NCBI RefSeq assembly: GCF_000682675.1
Contig: NZ_AWFA01000029.1
Location: 1 to 33,212, forward strand
Reading direction: 5' to 3'
Source of the DNA: Hyphomonas pacifica
Lineage (GTDB): Bacteria; Pseudomonadota; Alphaproteobacteria; Caulobacterales; Hyphomonadaceae
DNA length: 33,212 nt
The notes beneath the pieces were generated by a model. That model was given only the letters and a program-made list of their open reading frames with translations, had not been told where the DNA came from and did not search any database. Position numbers and translations under genes: made by a program. Shown here in pieces: positions 6,500-14,641 of this stretch (its first letter is position 1; each line of letters begins with the position of its first letter).

Positions 6500-7696
6500 T
6501 TATGCCCTCACTGCCAGCTTCGGTTCACGGGGCATGTCCAGCCCGCGTTCCGCGATGATGTTCTTCTGGATCTGCGCCGTGCCACCACCAATAATCAGTC
6601 CAAGGTCATACATGTACCGCCACTGCCAACTGCCATCTGAACGGAGATGTTCGCCGTCTCCATAAAGAACGCCCAGTTCGCCCAGGGCATCAATCGCAAG
6701 CCCCGCAATCTGGTGATTGAGCTCACAGCCCTGCAGCTTGACGACCAGACCTGCCAGACCGGCACTTTCCTTCTTCAGACGGCTCGTCATGGTGCGCAGG
6801 CCATTCGCCTGCATGGCATAAACTTCTGCCTGCAAAGCCATCAGTCGGTCACGCAACAGCGGATTATCAATCAGACGCTCGCCATTGACCGTTTCGCGCT
6901 TCATCAACTCGACCAGTTCGACAAAACGCGCCTTTGTTGCGTTCGGGTCACCTAGCATGCCGCGTTCATGGGTCAGCGTGGCATTAGCCACCTGCCAGCC
7001 CTTATTGGGTTCAAACACGACACCACTCTTCGGCACGCGGACATCCGTGAAGAAGACTTCGTTGAAATTGGCAGACCCCGTCATGTCAACCAGCGGCCGC
7101 ACTTCAATTCCCGGCGTGTTCATCGGGAACAGGATATAGGTGATGCCATGGTGCTTTTTGGCTTCAGGGTCCGTCCGCACAAGGCAGAAAATCATGTCGG
7201 CCTGACGGGCTGTCGATGTCCAGATCTTCTGGCCATTGATCACATACTCATCGCCATCCTCGACCGCCTTCGTTTGCAGTGAGGCAAGGTCGGAGCCTGC
7301 GCCGGGCTCAGAATAGCCCTGACACCAGATCATCTCTCCATACAAGGTTGGGCGGATATACTTTTCCTTCTGCTCCGGCGTGCCCAACTCCAGTAGCGTC
7401 GGCACCAGCATGGAAATGCCCTGTCCCGCGAGAGGGCGTGGTACGCCGCTGCGCGCAAACTCCTCCGCAATAATCCGGGACTTCAGGATATCCGGCTCAG
7501 CGCCGTAACCGCCATATTCCGTAGGAATTGCGCGCGCTGTAAGACCTTCCCCAATCAGGAATTTCTGCCAGGCAAGGCGTTTCGGATGCTTCAGGCCTTT
7601 GTCTTCCGGGCCTGGGGCGAGATGGGCGTTTTCCTCCAGCAGCTTGGCTACATGGTCACGAAACGCGGTGTATTCGGGGCTGAGTGTAAGGTCCAT
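6500..7696 (-). CDS. Acyl-CoA dehydrogenase, large subunit type
   Basis: The product (398 residues from the ATG at 7696, starting MDLTLSPEYTAFRDHV) has the complete dehydrogenase plan. It contains an N-terminal helical domain with IPTEYGGYG, the middle domain signature WCQGYSEPGAGSDLASLQT with YVINGQKIWTS for FAD and acyl-CoA binding, and a C-terminal helical domain. A TTG 9 codons upstream is open but less likely. The family's EGT motif reads IGGGTAQIQKNII, so glutamate at that position is replaced by glycine; the catalytic base may lie elsewhere. It is the first gene of a two-gene unit with the short dehydrogenase 1 base downstream. An enoyl-CoA hydratase gene starts 106 bases away in the opposite direction. 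Substrate unknown; a branched, dicarboxylic or steroid-derived acyl-CoA is possible. Confidence 0.93.
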   Translation of the reverse strand: MDLTLSPEYTAFRDHVAKLLEENAHLAPGPEDKGLKHPKRLAWQKFLIGEGLTARAIPTEYGGYGAEPDILKSRIIAEEFARSGVPRPLAGQGISMLVPTLLELGTPEQKEKYIRPTLYGEMIWCQGYSEPGAGSDLASLQTKAVEDGDEYVINGQKIWTSTARQADMIFCLVRTDPEAKKHHGITYILFPMNTPGIEVRPLVDMTGSANFNEVFFTDVRVPKSGVVFEPNKGWQVANATLTHERGMLGDPNATKARFVELVELMKRETVNGERLIDNPLLRDRLMALQAEVYAMQANGLRTMTSRLKKESAGLAGLVVKLQGCELNHQIAGLAIDALGELGVLYGDGEHLRSDGSWQWRYMYDLGLIIGGGTAQIQKNIIAERGLDMPREPKLAVRA

Positions 7697-7802
7697 GCCT
7701 GTAATTTCATCGGCTTTACCCAAGGTATGGCAAGCGCAAACTTCTTGATGGACGCTGGGGAATGCTGGTTAGCTGGTCTCAAACAACAAGGAGGGAAACA
7801 CC

Positions 7803-8567
7803 ATGCCCGTCGAATATGAAAAGCACGGCAATATAGCGATCATCACCATGAACCGCCCTGAGGCCAGAAACGCCATAAATGGCGAAATGGCTCAGACTAT
7901 GGAAGCAGCCCTGGACCAGATGGAATCCGATCCGGAAGTCTGGGTTGGCATTCTGACCGCAGTAGGCAAGGCATTTTGCGCGGGCGCAGACCTGAAAGAG
8001 ATTTCTGCCGGCAATGGTGCAGCGCTCTCCACCAAGAAAGGCGGCTTCGCAGGCATCGCACGCCGTGAACGGACAAAACCGCTGATCGCCGCCATTACAG
8101 GCTCAGCACTGGCAGGCGGCACGGAGGTGGCCTTGTCCTGTGATATGATTGTCTGCGCAGATGACACCAATTTCGGCCTGCCCGAGGTGAAGCGTTCACT
8201 CGTCGCAGCAGCTGGCGGCCTCTTCCGCCTGCCACGCGCCATTGGCCGCGCCACAGCGCTGGAAGTGATTCTTACCGGCGACCCGCTGCCATCCCAGCGG
8301 GCGTATGAACTCGGCATGGTCAACAAGATAGTTCCGGCTGACCAGGTAATGGACGAAGCCAAGAAACTGGCAGAGCGCGTGACAGCCAATGCCCCGCTCG
8401 CCGTTGCAGCAAGCCGTGAAGTTGCGATGAATGCCTCCGCCAAAACAGACGACGAGCTCTGGAAAGACAGCGGCACTGCCTTCGGCAAGATTGTCGGAAC
8501 GGAAGACTTCAAGGAAGGCCCCAAAGCCTTCATTGAAAAGCGCGCACCGGTTTGGAAGGGCCGCTAG
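7803..8567 (+). CDS. Enoyl-CoA hydratase/isomerase (crotonase family)
   Basis: The 254-residue product, a normal length for a hydratase, has the crotonase motifs. ITMNRPEARNAI lies near residue 14, KAFCAGADLKEI near 57 as part of the oxyanion hole, and GSALAGGTEVALSCDMI near 100 with the first catalytic glutamate. FGLPEVKRSL follows with the second. Both glutamates used by classical hydratases are present, so hydration of trans-2-enoyl-CoA is likely. A very strong ribosome site (AAGGAGGG, 7 bases from ATG) supports the start. It is divergent from the acyl-CoA dehydrogenase pair and may supply the next step of the same beta-oxidation route. Its TAG stop lies in a palindromic CTAG that is also the stop of the convergent flavoprotein gene. 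Confidence 0.93.
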   Translation: MPVEYEKHGNIAIITMNRPEARNAINGEMAQTMEAALDQMESDPEVWVGILTAVGKAFCAGADLKEISAGNGAALSTKKGGFAGIARRERTKPLIAAITGSALAGGTEVALSCDMIVCADDTNFGLPEVKRSLVAAAGGLFRLPRAIGRATALEVILTGDPLPSQRAYELGMVNKIVPADQVMDEAKKLAERVTANAPLAVAASREVAMNASAKTDDELWKDSGTAFGKIVGTEDFKEGPKAFIEKRAPVWKGR

Positions 8568-9799
8568 CCAGACCTGTTCTCCAGCCACCGGACAGCGCCC
8601 AAACCGGCTGCTTGTCCGGTGGCGAAACAGGCCGTCAGCAGATAACCGCCAGTCGGTGCATCCCAGTCGACCATTTCTCCTGCGCAGAAAAATCCCGGCT
8701 TTTTCCGCAACATGAAATCTTCCGTAAGTTCGTCCCACGAGACACCGCCAGCTGTGGAGATCGCCTGATCAAGCGGTGCCATACTTCCCAGCGTAAGCGG
8801 CAAGGTCTTGATCTGCTGCGCCAGCGCCTGCGGATCATCAAAGACCGTCCGGTCTCCCAATTCATTCAGCAGCGCGCGCTTAACGCCCGTCAGGTTCAGC
8901 GTCCGGCGCAAATGATTGGCAACCGATTGCTTGCCTTTCCGGCTCAGCAAGCGCTCTTTAATTTCCGTCACGTCCAGGTCTGGCAACAGGTCCAGCCAGA
9001 TTGTGGCGACCTCTCCGCTGACGAGCATATCTCTCAATGTAAGTGACAGCGTGTAAATCGCGCCGCTTTCCACCCCGTCTGCTGTCACCACGAATTCCTC
9101 ACGGGTTTGCTGAACACCCTGTCTTGATTTGACCGTAAGCTGAACATTCTTGACAGGATGACCTGCAAACTCGTTCTTCATGCGATCAGACCACGAAACG
9201 CAGAACCCGCAATTGGAAGGCAGGAAGGGCGAGAGCTCGATACCGGCCTCGCGGAATATCTGTGCCCATTGACCATCAGAGCCAAGCCGGGCCCAGCTGC
9301 TTCCACCCATGGCGAATACGCAGGCCGCAGGCTGCACAGTCTTTTGCCCGTCCGGCGTATCGAACTGCAAGCCGCGCTTATCCCATGCGCGCAAACGATG
9401 GCGCACATACGATCGCACACCGCTCTCCTGCAGCCGCCTCAGCCAGGCGCGCAGCAAGGGCGATGCTTTCATTTGCTTCGGAAAGACGCGGCCCGTGGAT
9501 CCAGTGACTGGCTGAATGCCAAGGTCCAACATCCAGCTTTCCACTGCCTGAGATGAAAACGCCCCCAAAGCGGCCCTCAACTGCGCAGCCGGTTGCGGGT
9601 AAACGCCCCCAATATCATCCGGGAAATACATGTTCGTTATATTCAGACCGCTCTTGCCAGCCATCAGGAATTTGCGAGCAACACTCGGCATCACATCATA
9701 AACATCCACACCATAGCCATGGTTTGAGACAACCTCAGCGGCCATCAGCCCGGCAGGCCCCGCCCCGATGACAGCAACGCGCTTTAAGGGATCAGTCAT
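8564..9799 (-). CDS. NAD(P)/FAD-dependent oxidoreductase, HI0933/BaiN-like family
   Basis: The product (411 residues from the ATG at 9799) starts with a Rossmann dinucleotide-binding motif, VAVIGAGPAGLMAAE, near residue 8. It continues with FLMAGKSGLNITN, a hallmark of the HI0933-like flavoproteins. The C-terminal family block includes GGVSWDEL, then PGFFCAGEMVDWDAPTGGY and a second FAD-contacting stretch, ATGQAAG. Members include the bile acid oxidoreductase BaiN, but for this branch (often named TIGR03862) no substrate is established to my knowledge. An upstream start at 9829 is open; the one at 9799 gives an 8-base overlap with the preceding methyltransferase gene and places the FAD motif at the normal distance from the N-terminus. 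The gene's stop shares a CTAG with the convergent hydratase. Confidence 0.88.
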   Translation of the reverse strand: MTDPLKRVAVIGAGPAGLMAAEVVSNHGYGVDVYDVMPSVARKFLMAGKSGLNITNMYFPDDIGGVYPQPAAQLRAALGAFSSQAVESWMLDLGIQPVTGSTGRVFPKQMKASPLLRAWLRRLQESGVRSYVRHRLRAWDKRGLQFDTPDGQKTVQPAACVFAMGGSSWARLGSDGQWAQIFREAGIELSPFLPSNCGFCVSWSDRMKNEFAGHPVKNVQLTVKSRQGVQQTREEFVVTADGVESGAIYTLSLTLRDMLVSGEVATIWLDLLPDLDVTEIKERLLSRKGKQSVANHLRRTLNLTGVKRALLNELGDRTVFDDPQALAQQIKTLPLTLGSMAPLDQAISTAGGVSWDELTEDFMLRKKPGFFCAGEMVDWDAPTGGYLLTACFATGQAAGLGAVRWLENRSG

Positions 9800-10553
9800 C
9801 CCTGACAACACGCGCCTTGCCACGACCAAGCGCCAGAGCCTTTATTGCGCCACGGAAGGTCTGCACTTCCTGCCGCGTCCAGTCAGCCCGGATCAGCGCC
9901 GCGCGGAGATTGTCCTTCATCAGAGCCGTTTTCTCAGGCGGGAAAAAATAGCCAGCGCGCTCCAGTTCATCCTCGAAATGCTCGAACATACGATACAGTT
10001 CATCGCGTGGCGCAGGATCGCCTAGACCGGCCTTAACATCTTCTGCGTCGACTCTCGCGCCAATCGCTATCTTTCCCCACTCCGCACAAAAAACGCAGAC
10101 AGCCTGCGCCAAATTTAGACTCTTGAAGTCTGTATCGACGGGATACGTCATCAGGAAGTCGGCCACCGCGACGGCATCATTCGGCAGGCCGGACTTTTCG
10201 CCCCCGAACATGATCGCGGATTTGCCCGAATCCAGACGCTCAGAAACAGCTTCTGCAGCCTCGGAAGCGTCACCAACGCGCTTCTCCATGCCCCTCATGC
10301 GCGCTGTGGCAGCAGCCAGCCAGTTGATCCCCTCCAGTGCCTCCTGCAGCGTTTCGAACACCTGAACCGTCACACCGGCCTCAAACGCCCCGGCAGACAT
10401 GGTTTCAGCTGCAGGATTCGGCCATCCATCACGCGGCGTGACCAATCTCAGATCGGTCATACCGAAATTGCGCATAACCCGTGCGGCCGCGCCAATATTC
10501 TCGCCAAGCTGGGGCGAATGGAGGATGATTGCCGGGCTGCGATGATCTGCCAT
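9792..10553 (-). CDS. TrmH-family (SPOUT) RNA methyltransferase, TrmJ-like
   Basis: The 253-residue product starts at the ATG at 10553 (MADHRSPAI), the first start that puts the SPOUT domain near the N-terminus. All three SPOUT motifs are present: ILHSPQLGENIGAAARVMRN near residue 10, IMFGGEKSGLPND near 115 as part of the knotted SAM-binding site, and LNLAQAVCVFCAEW near 145. A C-terminal helical segment of about 80 residues, with LYRMFEHFEDEL and ALIRADWTRQEVQTFRG, matches TrmJ. TrmJ 2'-O-methylates position 32 of tRNAs, and that is the likely role. The gene is divergent from icd and overlaps the downstream flavoprotein gene by 8 bases. The longer reading frame that extends upstream runs through the icd promoter and is unlikely to be translated. 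Confidence 0.88.
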   Translation of the reverse strand: MADHRSPAIILHSPQLGENIGAAARVMRNFGMTDLRLVTPRDGWPNPAAETMSAGAFEAGVTVQVFETLQEALEGINWLAAATARMRGMEKRVGDASEAAEAVSERLDSGKSAIMFGGEKSGLPNDAVAVADFLMTYPVDTDFKSLNLAQAVCVFCAEWGKIAIGARVDAEDVKAGLGDPAPRDELYRMFEHFEDELERAGYFFPPEKTALMKDNLRAALIRADWTRQEVQTFRGAIKALALGRGKARVVRDD

Positions 10554-10566
10554 TGTTTTACCTGTT

Positions 10567-10594
10567 TTGACGCGGCGGTCCGCTCTGCTATAGC
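10567..10594 (+). promoter_or_regulatory. Promoter of icd
   Basis: TTGACGC at 10567-10573 is followed after 13 bases by GCTATAGC at 10587-10594. This matches the Caulobacter crescentus housekeeping consensus TTGACGS-N10-14-GCTANAWC with one mismatch. Transcription would start near 10601, about 29 bases before the icd ATG. Confidence 0.7.
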
Positions 10595-10629
10595 GCTGCC
10601 AGATACAGGCAACCGTGAGGAATTCCAAC

Positions 10630-11850
10630 ATGGCAAAGATCAAGGTCAAAAACCCCGTCGTCGAAATGGACGGGGACGAAATGACCCGGATCATCTGGCA
10701 GATGATCAAGGACAAGCTGATTCACCCCTACCTCGACATAGATCTGAAATATTTTGATCTGTCGATCCAGAAGCGTGACGAGACAGACGACCAGATCACG
10801 ATTGATGCCGCCAACGCGACCAAGCAGTATGGCGTGGCCGTCAAATGTGCGACCATCACCCCCGACGAAGCCCGCGTTGAGGAATTCGGCCTCAAAAAAA
10901 TGTGGCGCTCCCCGAACGGCACGATCCGCAACATTCTCGGCGGCGTTGTTTTCCGCGAACCGATCGTGATCTCCAATGTCCCGCGCCTGGTCCCAGGCTG
11001 GACGAAGCCGGTTGTTGTCGGCCGTCACGCCTTCGGTGACCAGTACAAGGCGACAGACTTCCTCGTTCCCGGCAAGGGCAAGCTGACCATGAAATGGGAA
11101 GCTGCAGACGGCTCTGATTCCAAGGAATACGAAGTCTTTGACTTCCCGTCCTCCGGCATAGCCATGGGCATGTACAACCTCGACGAGTCGATCCGTGACT
11201 TCGCCCGCGCATGTTTGAACTATGGCCTGCAGCGCAAATGGCCGGTCTACCTGTCCACGAAGAACACAATCCTGAAAGCCTATGATGGCCGCTTCAAGGA
11301 CATCTTCCAGGAAGTCTTCGACAATGAGTTCAAAGCCAAGTTCGATGAATTCGGCGGCACCTATGAGCACCGCCTGATCGACGACATGGTTGCAGCCGCG
11401 ATGAAATGGTCCGGCGGCTATGTCTGGGCATGTAAGAACTATGACGGCGACGTTCAGTCCGACACGGTGGCACAGGGCTATGGCTCCCTCGGCCTGATGA
11501 CGTCCGTTCTGATGACGCCGGATGGCAACACGGTTGAGGCAGAAGCTGCCCACGGCACCGTGACGCGCCATTACCGCAACCACCAGAAAGGCGAAGCGAC
11601 CTCCACGAACTCCATCGCTTCCATCTTCGCATGGACACGCGGCCTGGATCACCGGGGCCGCATGGACGACACGCCGGACGTTCGCGCCTTCGCCCAGACG
11701 CTGGAAGACACCATCATCAAGACGGTGGAAAGCGGCCAGATGACGAAAGACCTCGCCCTGCTGGTGGGTCCGGATCAGGAATGGCTTACGACTGAAGGCT
11801 TCATCGAAGCTGTCGACAAGAACTTCCAGAAGGCGATGGCGAAATCCTGA
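10630..11850 (+). CDS. icd: Isocitrate dehydrogenase, NADP-dependent (dimeric, eukaryote-like type)
   Basis: This TCA-cycle enzyme oxidatively decarboxylates isocitrate to 2-oxoglutarate with NADP. The 406-residue product starts [20 protein letters not shown]. It continues with [17 protein letters not shown] and later [20 protein letters not shown], with conserved arginines for isocitrate. [17 protein letters not shown] carries the metal-binding aspartates, and [17 protein letters not shown] is the NADP-binding loop. Length and motifs match the homodimeric class common in alphaproteobacteria and mitochondria rather than the E. coli type. The ATG at 10630 has a GAGG site 9 bases upstream; an in-frame start five codons earlier lacks one. 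A single-gene transcript is likely because a strong promoter precedes it and a strong terminator follows. Confidence 0.97.
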   Translation: MAKIKVKNPVVEMDGDEMTRIIWQMIKDKLIHPYLDIDLKYFDLSIQKRDETDDQITIDAANATKQYGVAVKCATITPDEARVEEFGLKKMWRSPNGTIRNILGGVVFREPIVISNVPRLVPGWTKPVVVGRHAFGDQYKATDFLVPGKGKLTMKWEAADGSDSKEYEVFDFPSSGIAMGMYNLDESIRDFARACLNYGLQRKWPVYLSTKNTILKAYDGRFKDIFQEVFDNEFKAKFDEFGGTYEHRLIDDMVAAAMKWSGGYVWACKNYDGDVQSDTVAQGYGSLGLMTSVLMTPDGNTVEAEAAHGTVTRHYRNHQKGEATSTNSIASIFAWTRGLDHRGRMDDTPDVRAFAQTLEDTIIKTVESGQMTKDLALLVGPDQEWLTTEGFIEAVDKNFQKAMAKS

Positions 11851-11872
11851 TCGCCGCCTTCAAGGTTAAAGG

Positions 11873-11904
11873 AAAAGCCCCGCAGCAATGCTGCGGGGCT
11901 TTTT
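11873..11904. terminator. Bidirectional intrinsic terminator after icd
   Basis: A perfect stem (AAAAGCCCCGCAGC with GCTGCGGGGCTTTT) around the 3-base loop AAT is followed by a T run on the plus strand and flanked by AAAA on the left. It can therefore stop transcripts from icd and from the convergent gmk operon. Confidence 0.9.
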
Positions 11905-11907
11905 CAT

Positions 11908-12024
11908 TCAGATAACATGTTTGGCGATATACCAAGCGCCCCATACAATGCCCAATAAGGGGATCAAAGCGATCAGCCAGATGGGGCTACTCTTGATGTT
12001 TCCAAGTTTCTTGCGTGGTTCCAT
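11908..12024 (-). CDS. Small single-span membrane protein coupled to gmk (38 residues)
   Basis: The ATG at 12024-12022 overlaps the gmk stop by one base (TGATG), and a GGGGA site lies 6 bases upstream. The 38-residue product has a basic N-terminus (MEPRKKLGNIK). A hydrophobic helix follows at about residues 14-36, containing IWLIALIPLLGIVWGAWYI, and the end is KHVI. Positive residues first suggest the N-terminus stays in the cytoplasm. The stop is 4 bases from the terminator stem, so the gene fills the last space of the operon exactly. I do not recognise a family. Tight coupling, a good ribosome site and a sensible membrane topology argue that it is a real protein; function is unknown. Confidence 0.7.
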   Translation of the reverse strand: MEPRKKLGNIKSSPIWLIALIPLLGIVWGAWYIAKHVI

Positions 12025-12677
12025 CAGGCTTCCCCGAGCAATTGCCGGACATGGTCTTCAAGGTCCAGCTGCCGCAACCGCTTCAGGCGCTCCACCAGCA
12101 GAATACGGCGCAGGCGCTGATAGGCGACCTCCAGATCGTCATTCACGATCACATAGTCATAGCGGCGCCAATGCATGATCTCGCGCTTGGCCTCTTCCAT
12201 ACGCCGCGCCACGATCTCCGGCGTCGATCCGGGACGCGCAGAAAGCCGCATTTCCAGGGCATTGATACTTGGCGGCAGGATAAAGACTGATACGACATCA
12301 TTCGGCATCTGATCGTGCAGGGCATCAGCCCCTTGCCAGTCCACATCGAACAGAACGTCCTCGCCCGCTTCCAGACGCGCGACCGTGTCAGCCTTGGGCG
12401 TACCATAATACCGGTCAAACACATGCGCCCATTCGAGAAACTCGCGGCGCTCGATCATCTCATGGAACTCATCCACAGACCGAAAGAAGTAATCCTTACC
12501 GTCTTTCTCTCCAGGGCGCGGCGCACGCGTCGTGGCAGATACAGACAAATTCACATCGTCGAACTCTTCGATCAACTTGCGCGACAGCGTGGTCTTGCCT
12601 GCCCCGGATGGACTGGACAGGACGAGCATGAGTCCGCGCCGTTTGCCGCTGTCTTTCGGATGTCCGCTATTCGACAT
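12024..12677 (-). CDS. gmk: Guanylate kinase
   Basis: This cytosolic enzyme phosphorylates GMP to GDP with ATP. The 217-residue product has the P-loop SSPSGAGKTT at residues 21-30. The GMP-binding region carries SVSATTRAPRPGEKDGKDYFF with conserved arginines, then EFLEWAHVFDRYYGTPK and DVLFDVDWQGADAL. RMEEAKREI follows in the lid area. All key positions are intact and the length is normal for bacteria. It overlaps the yicC stop region by 11 bases and its own stop is fused to the start of a 38-residue membrane protein. yicC directly before gmk is also seen in other proteobacteria. Confidence 0.97.
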   Translation of the reverse strand: MSNSGHPKDSGKRRGLMLVLSSPSGAGKTTLSRKLIEEFDDVNLSVSATTRAPRPGEKDGKDYFFRSVDEFHEMIERREFLEWAHVFDRYYGTPKADTVARLEAGEDVLFDVDWQGADALHDQMPNDVVSVFILPPSINALEMRLSARPGSTPEIVARRMEEAKREIMHWRRYDYVIVNDDLEVAYQRLRRILLVERLKRLRQLDLEDHVRQLLGEA

Positions 12678-13554
12678 TGGCTGCCTGCTCCTTGAACTGG
12701 TCGATTATTCCTTTGAGGCCAAGCCCTGCATTCGTCAAATCCAGGCTGACCGATTTCGAACAAAGCGTATTGGCCTCACGGTTCAGCTCCTGCGCCAGGA
12801 AGTCTAACTTCCGGCCCGCCGGAGAGCCGCTCGCGAGCAATCCTCTCGCGGTCTCGAAATGCGCGCTCAGGCGGTCCAGCTCCTCGCGAACATCTGCCTT
12901 GGCCGCGGTAATCGCCAGTTCAGCGGCCAGCCGCTCTGCATCCACCTGACTGCCCGCCCCAAGCTCTTCCAGCTGCTTCGACAAGCGCGCCTTCAGCAGG
13001 CTGGGCTGGTCTCCAGCCAGGCTGGCGGCCTGTTTCGCGGTCTCTTCCAGTTCGTCGACCAGTTTGCCCATGATGGACTGCAGCGACGCGCCTTCGGCGA
13101 GCCGGGCCTCTGCCAGCTCAGCTAGAACCTGTTCTGCAGCACCGGCCAGCATGGCGCTGACGCCTTCCTGCATTGCCAGGTCGCGGATATTGTCACCGCC
13201 TGCTTCCACGACACCTTTGACAGTCATCAGAGTGGCAATGGCTTCGCAGGACAGCTCTCCCTGGTGCGCCTGACGCGTGGCAGCAACCAGCTTGTCGAGG
13301 AAGGCCTCATTAATGGCCACATTTTCCGTCGCACCGCTCATCTCGATCCGCAGGGAAACCTGCAGAGAGCCACGATTAAACAGTTTCGACGCGGCAGCCT
13401 TCACATGACGCTCCAGTGCGTCAAATCCGGGCGGCGTGTTCACACGCACGTCCAGGCCACGGCCATTCACACTCTTGGCCTCCCAGGCCCAGGCGCCCCA
13501 GTCTTCTTCGCCCGTCAGACGCGCAAAGCCGGTCATGCCAGATAGCTTGCTCAT
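12667..13554 (-). CDS. YicC family endoribonuclease-like protein
   Basis: The 295-residue product begins MSKLSGMTGFARLTGEE, the N-terminal signature of the YicC family, followed by AWEAKSVNGRGLDVRVNTP. The C-terminal block (DUF1732) contains ELDRLSAHFETARGLL, then GRKLDFLAQELNREANTLCSKS near residues 250-272. E. coli YicC is reported to be an endoribonuclease that promotes decay of the small RNA RyhB; a similar RNA-processing role here is inferred. The ATG overlaps the mltG stop by 4 bases and the end overlaps gmk by 11, so it is translated in one block with both. Confidence 0.93.
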   Translation of the reverse strand: MSKLSGMTGFARLTGEEDWGAWAWEAKSVNGRGLDVRVNTPPGFDALERHVKAAASKLFNRGSLQVSLRIEMSGATENVAINEAFLDKLVAATRQAHQGELSCEAIATLMTVKGVVEAGGDNIRDLAMQEGVSAMLAGAAEQVLAELAEARLAEGASLQSIMGKLVDELEETAKQAASLAGDQPSLLKARLSKQLEELGAGSQVDAERLAAELAITAAKADVREELDRLSAHFETARGLLASGSPAGRKLDFLAQELNREANTLCSKSVSLDLTNAGLGLKGIIDQFKEQAANVE

Positions 13555-14579
13555 TGCCCTGTCCGCTCCTTCTGGATTTCCTGTCGCTCATATCGGCGAT
13601 AGGCCGCAACGTTCTTGTTGTGCTCTGCAAGCGTTTTGGCGAAGAGATGACCACCCTTGCCGTCTGCGACAAAAAAGATGTGCCCCGTCTCTTCGGGGTT
13701 CAGCACCGCCGCAATGGCGTCGCGCCCCGGATTGCAGATGGGCGTCTTGGGCAACCCATCGATCTGATAGGTGTTCCAGTCTGTCTTGCGGTCAATCTCT
13801 GACCGATACAACGTCCGGCGCTGGCCACGCTTGTTGTAAAGCGGCTCGCCCTTGGACACGCCATAAATGATGGTGGGGTCGCTCTCCAACCGCATGCCGC
13901 GCTTCAGGCGCGTGATAAACAAGCCGGCAATCTGCGGCCTCTCGCCGGCAATACCGGTTTCCTTTTCGACAACTGAAGCCAGAATGACGGCCTCCTGCTT
14001 TGAGGCGATTGGCAGATCTTCGGCACGCTGAGGCCACAGCTCGTCCAGAAGATCGGTCTGCGCTTTCTGCATCCGTTCAATAAGGTCAGCGCGCGATGTT
14101 CCACGGTGGAAAAGATACGTATCCGGCAGTAGGCTGCCCTCGGCGACCTCCTCTTCCGGCATATCGCCGATCAGAACCGGGTCGGCTTCGATCATCTTCA
14201 ACAATTGAGCTGTCGTGCGGCCTTCAGGAAGCGTGATCTTGTAGAAGACGGACTTGCCGTCGATCAGCGTTTCCATCACCTCCGACAGGCTGGCGCGTGG
14301 CTCCAGCTCGAACTCACCTGTCTTGATGGCCAGCTCCGTGCCATCCAGTTTGGCTTTCAGCTTGAAAAGCCTGTCGTCAGAGATAATGCCCTCATCTTCC
14401 AGCCGCTGCGCAACGCCGCTCAGCGTTTCGCCAGGCTCGACCAAGAACAGATGCTGCTCCGTAGAGGGGCCGGGCTTGCTGAGTTCGTGCTGGAACCACA
14501 TCCAGCCACCGCCCGCCACTGCGCCCCCCAGAACAAACAGGAGGACAAACAGCGAGATCAGTCCCTTGATGAGTTTCAT
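13551..14579 (-). CDS. mltG: Endolytic peptidoglycan transglycosylase MltG (YceG-like)
   Basis: MltG is an inner-membrane lytic transglycosylase that cuts nascent glycan strands and helps set their length. The 342-residue product has one N-terminal membrane helix at about residues 8-28, leaving the rest periplasmic. It has a LysM-like region with VEPGETLSGVAQRLEDEGII at about 48-67, then the catalytic YceG domain. That domain includes LPEGRTTAQLL, GSLLPDTYLF and ASVVEKETGIAGER near residues 201-214, with the essential glutamate in VEKET. RLKRGMRLESDPTIIYG and GLPKTPICNPG follow, as in the family. It lies 62 bases after fabF and overlaps yicC. The order fabF then mltG matches E. coli, except that pabC is absent here. 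Confidence 0.95.
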   Translation of the reverse strand: MKLIKGLISLFVLLFVLGGAVAGGGWMWFQHELSKPGPSTEQHLFLVEPGETLSGVAQRLEDEGIISDDRLFKLKAKLDGTELAIKTGEFELEPRASLSEVMETLIDGKSVFYKITLPEGRTTAQLLKMIEADPVLIGDMPEEEVAEGSLLPDTYLFHRGTSRADLIERMQKAQTDLLDELWPQRAEDLPIASKQEAVILASVVEKETGIAGERPQIAGLFITRLKRGMRLESDPTIIYGVSKGEPLYNKRGQRRTLYRSEIDRKTDWNTYQIDGLPKTPICNPGRDAIAAVLNPEETGHIFFVADGKGGHLFAKTLAEHNKNVAAYRRYERQEIQKERTGQ

Positions 14580-14641
14580 GCATGCCTCTCGAATCCTGAC
14601 GGTGCCAGCTTACACGCCAACCCCAGCCCGGAAAAACAGGC

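Noticed and set aside
10588..11652. Long minus-strand open frame opposite icd
   Set aside because: It is a shadow of the strongly conserved icd coding sequence and shows low-complexity residues without motifs.
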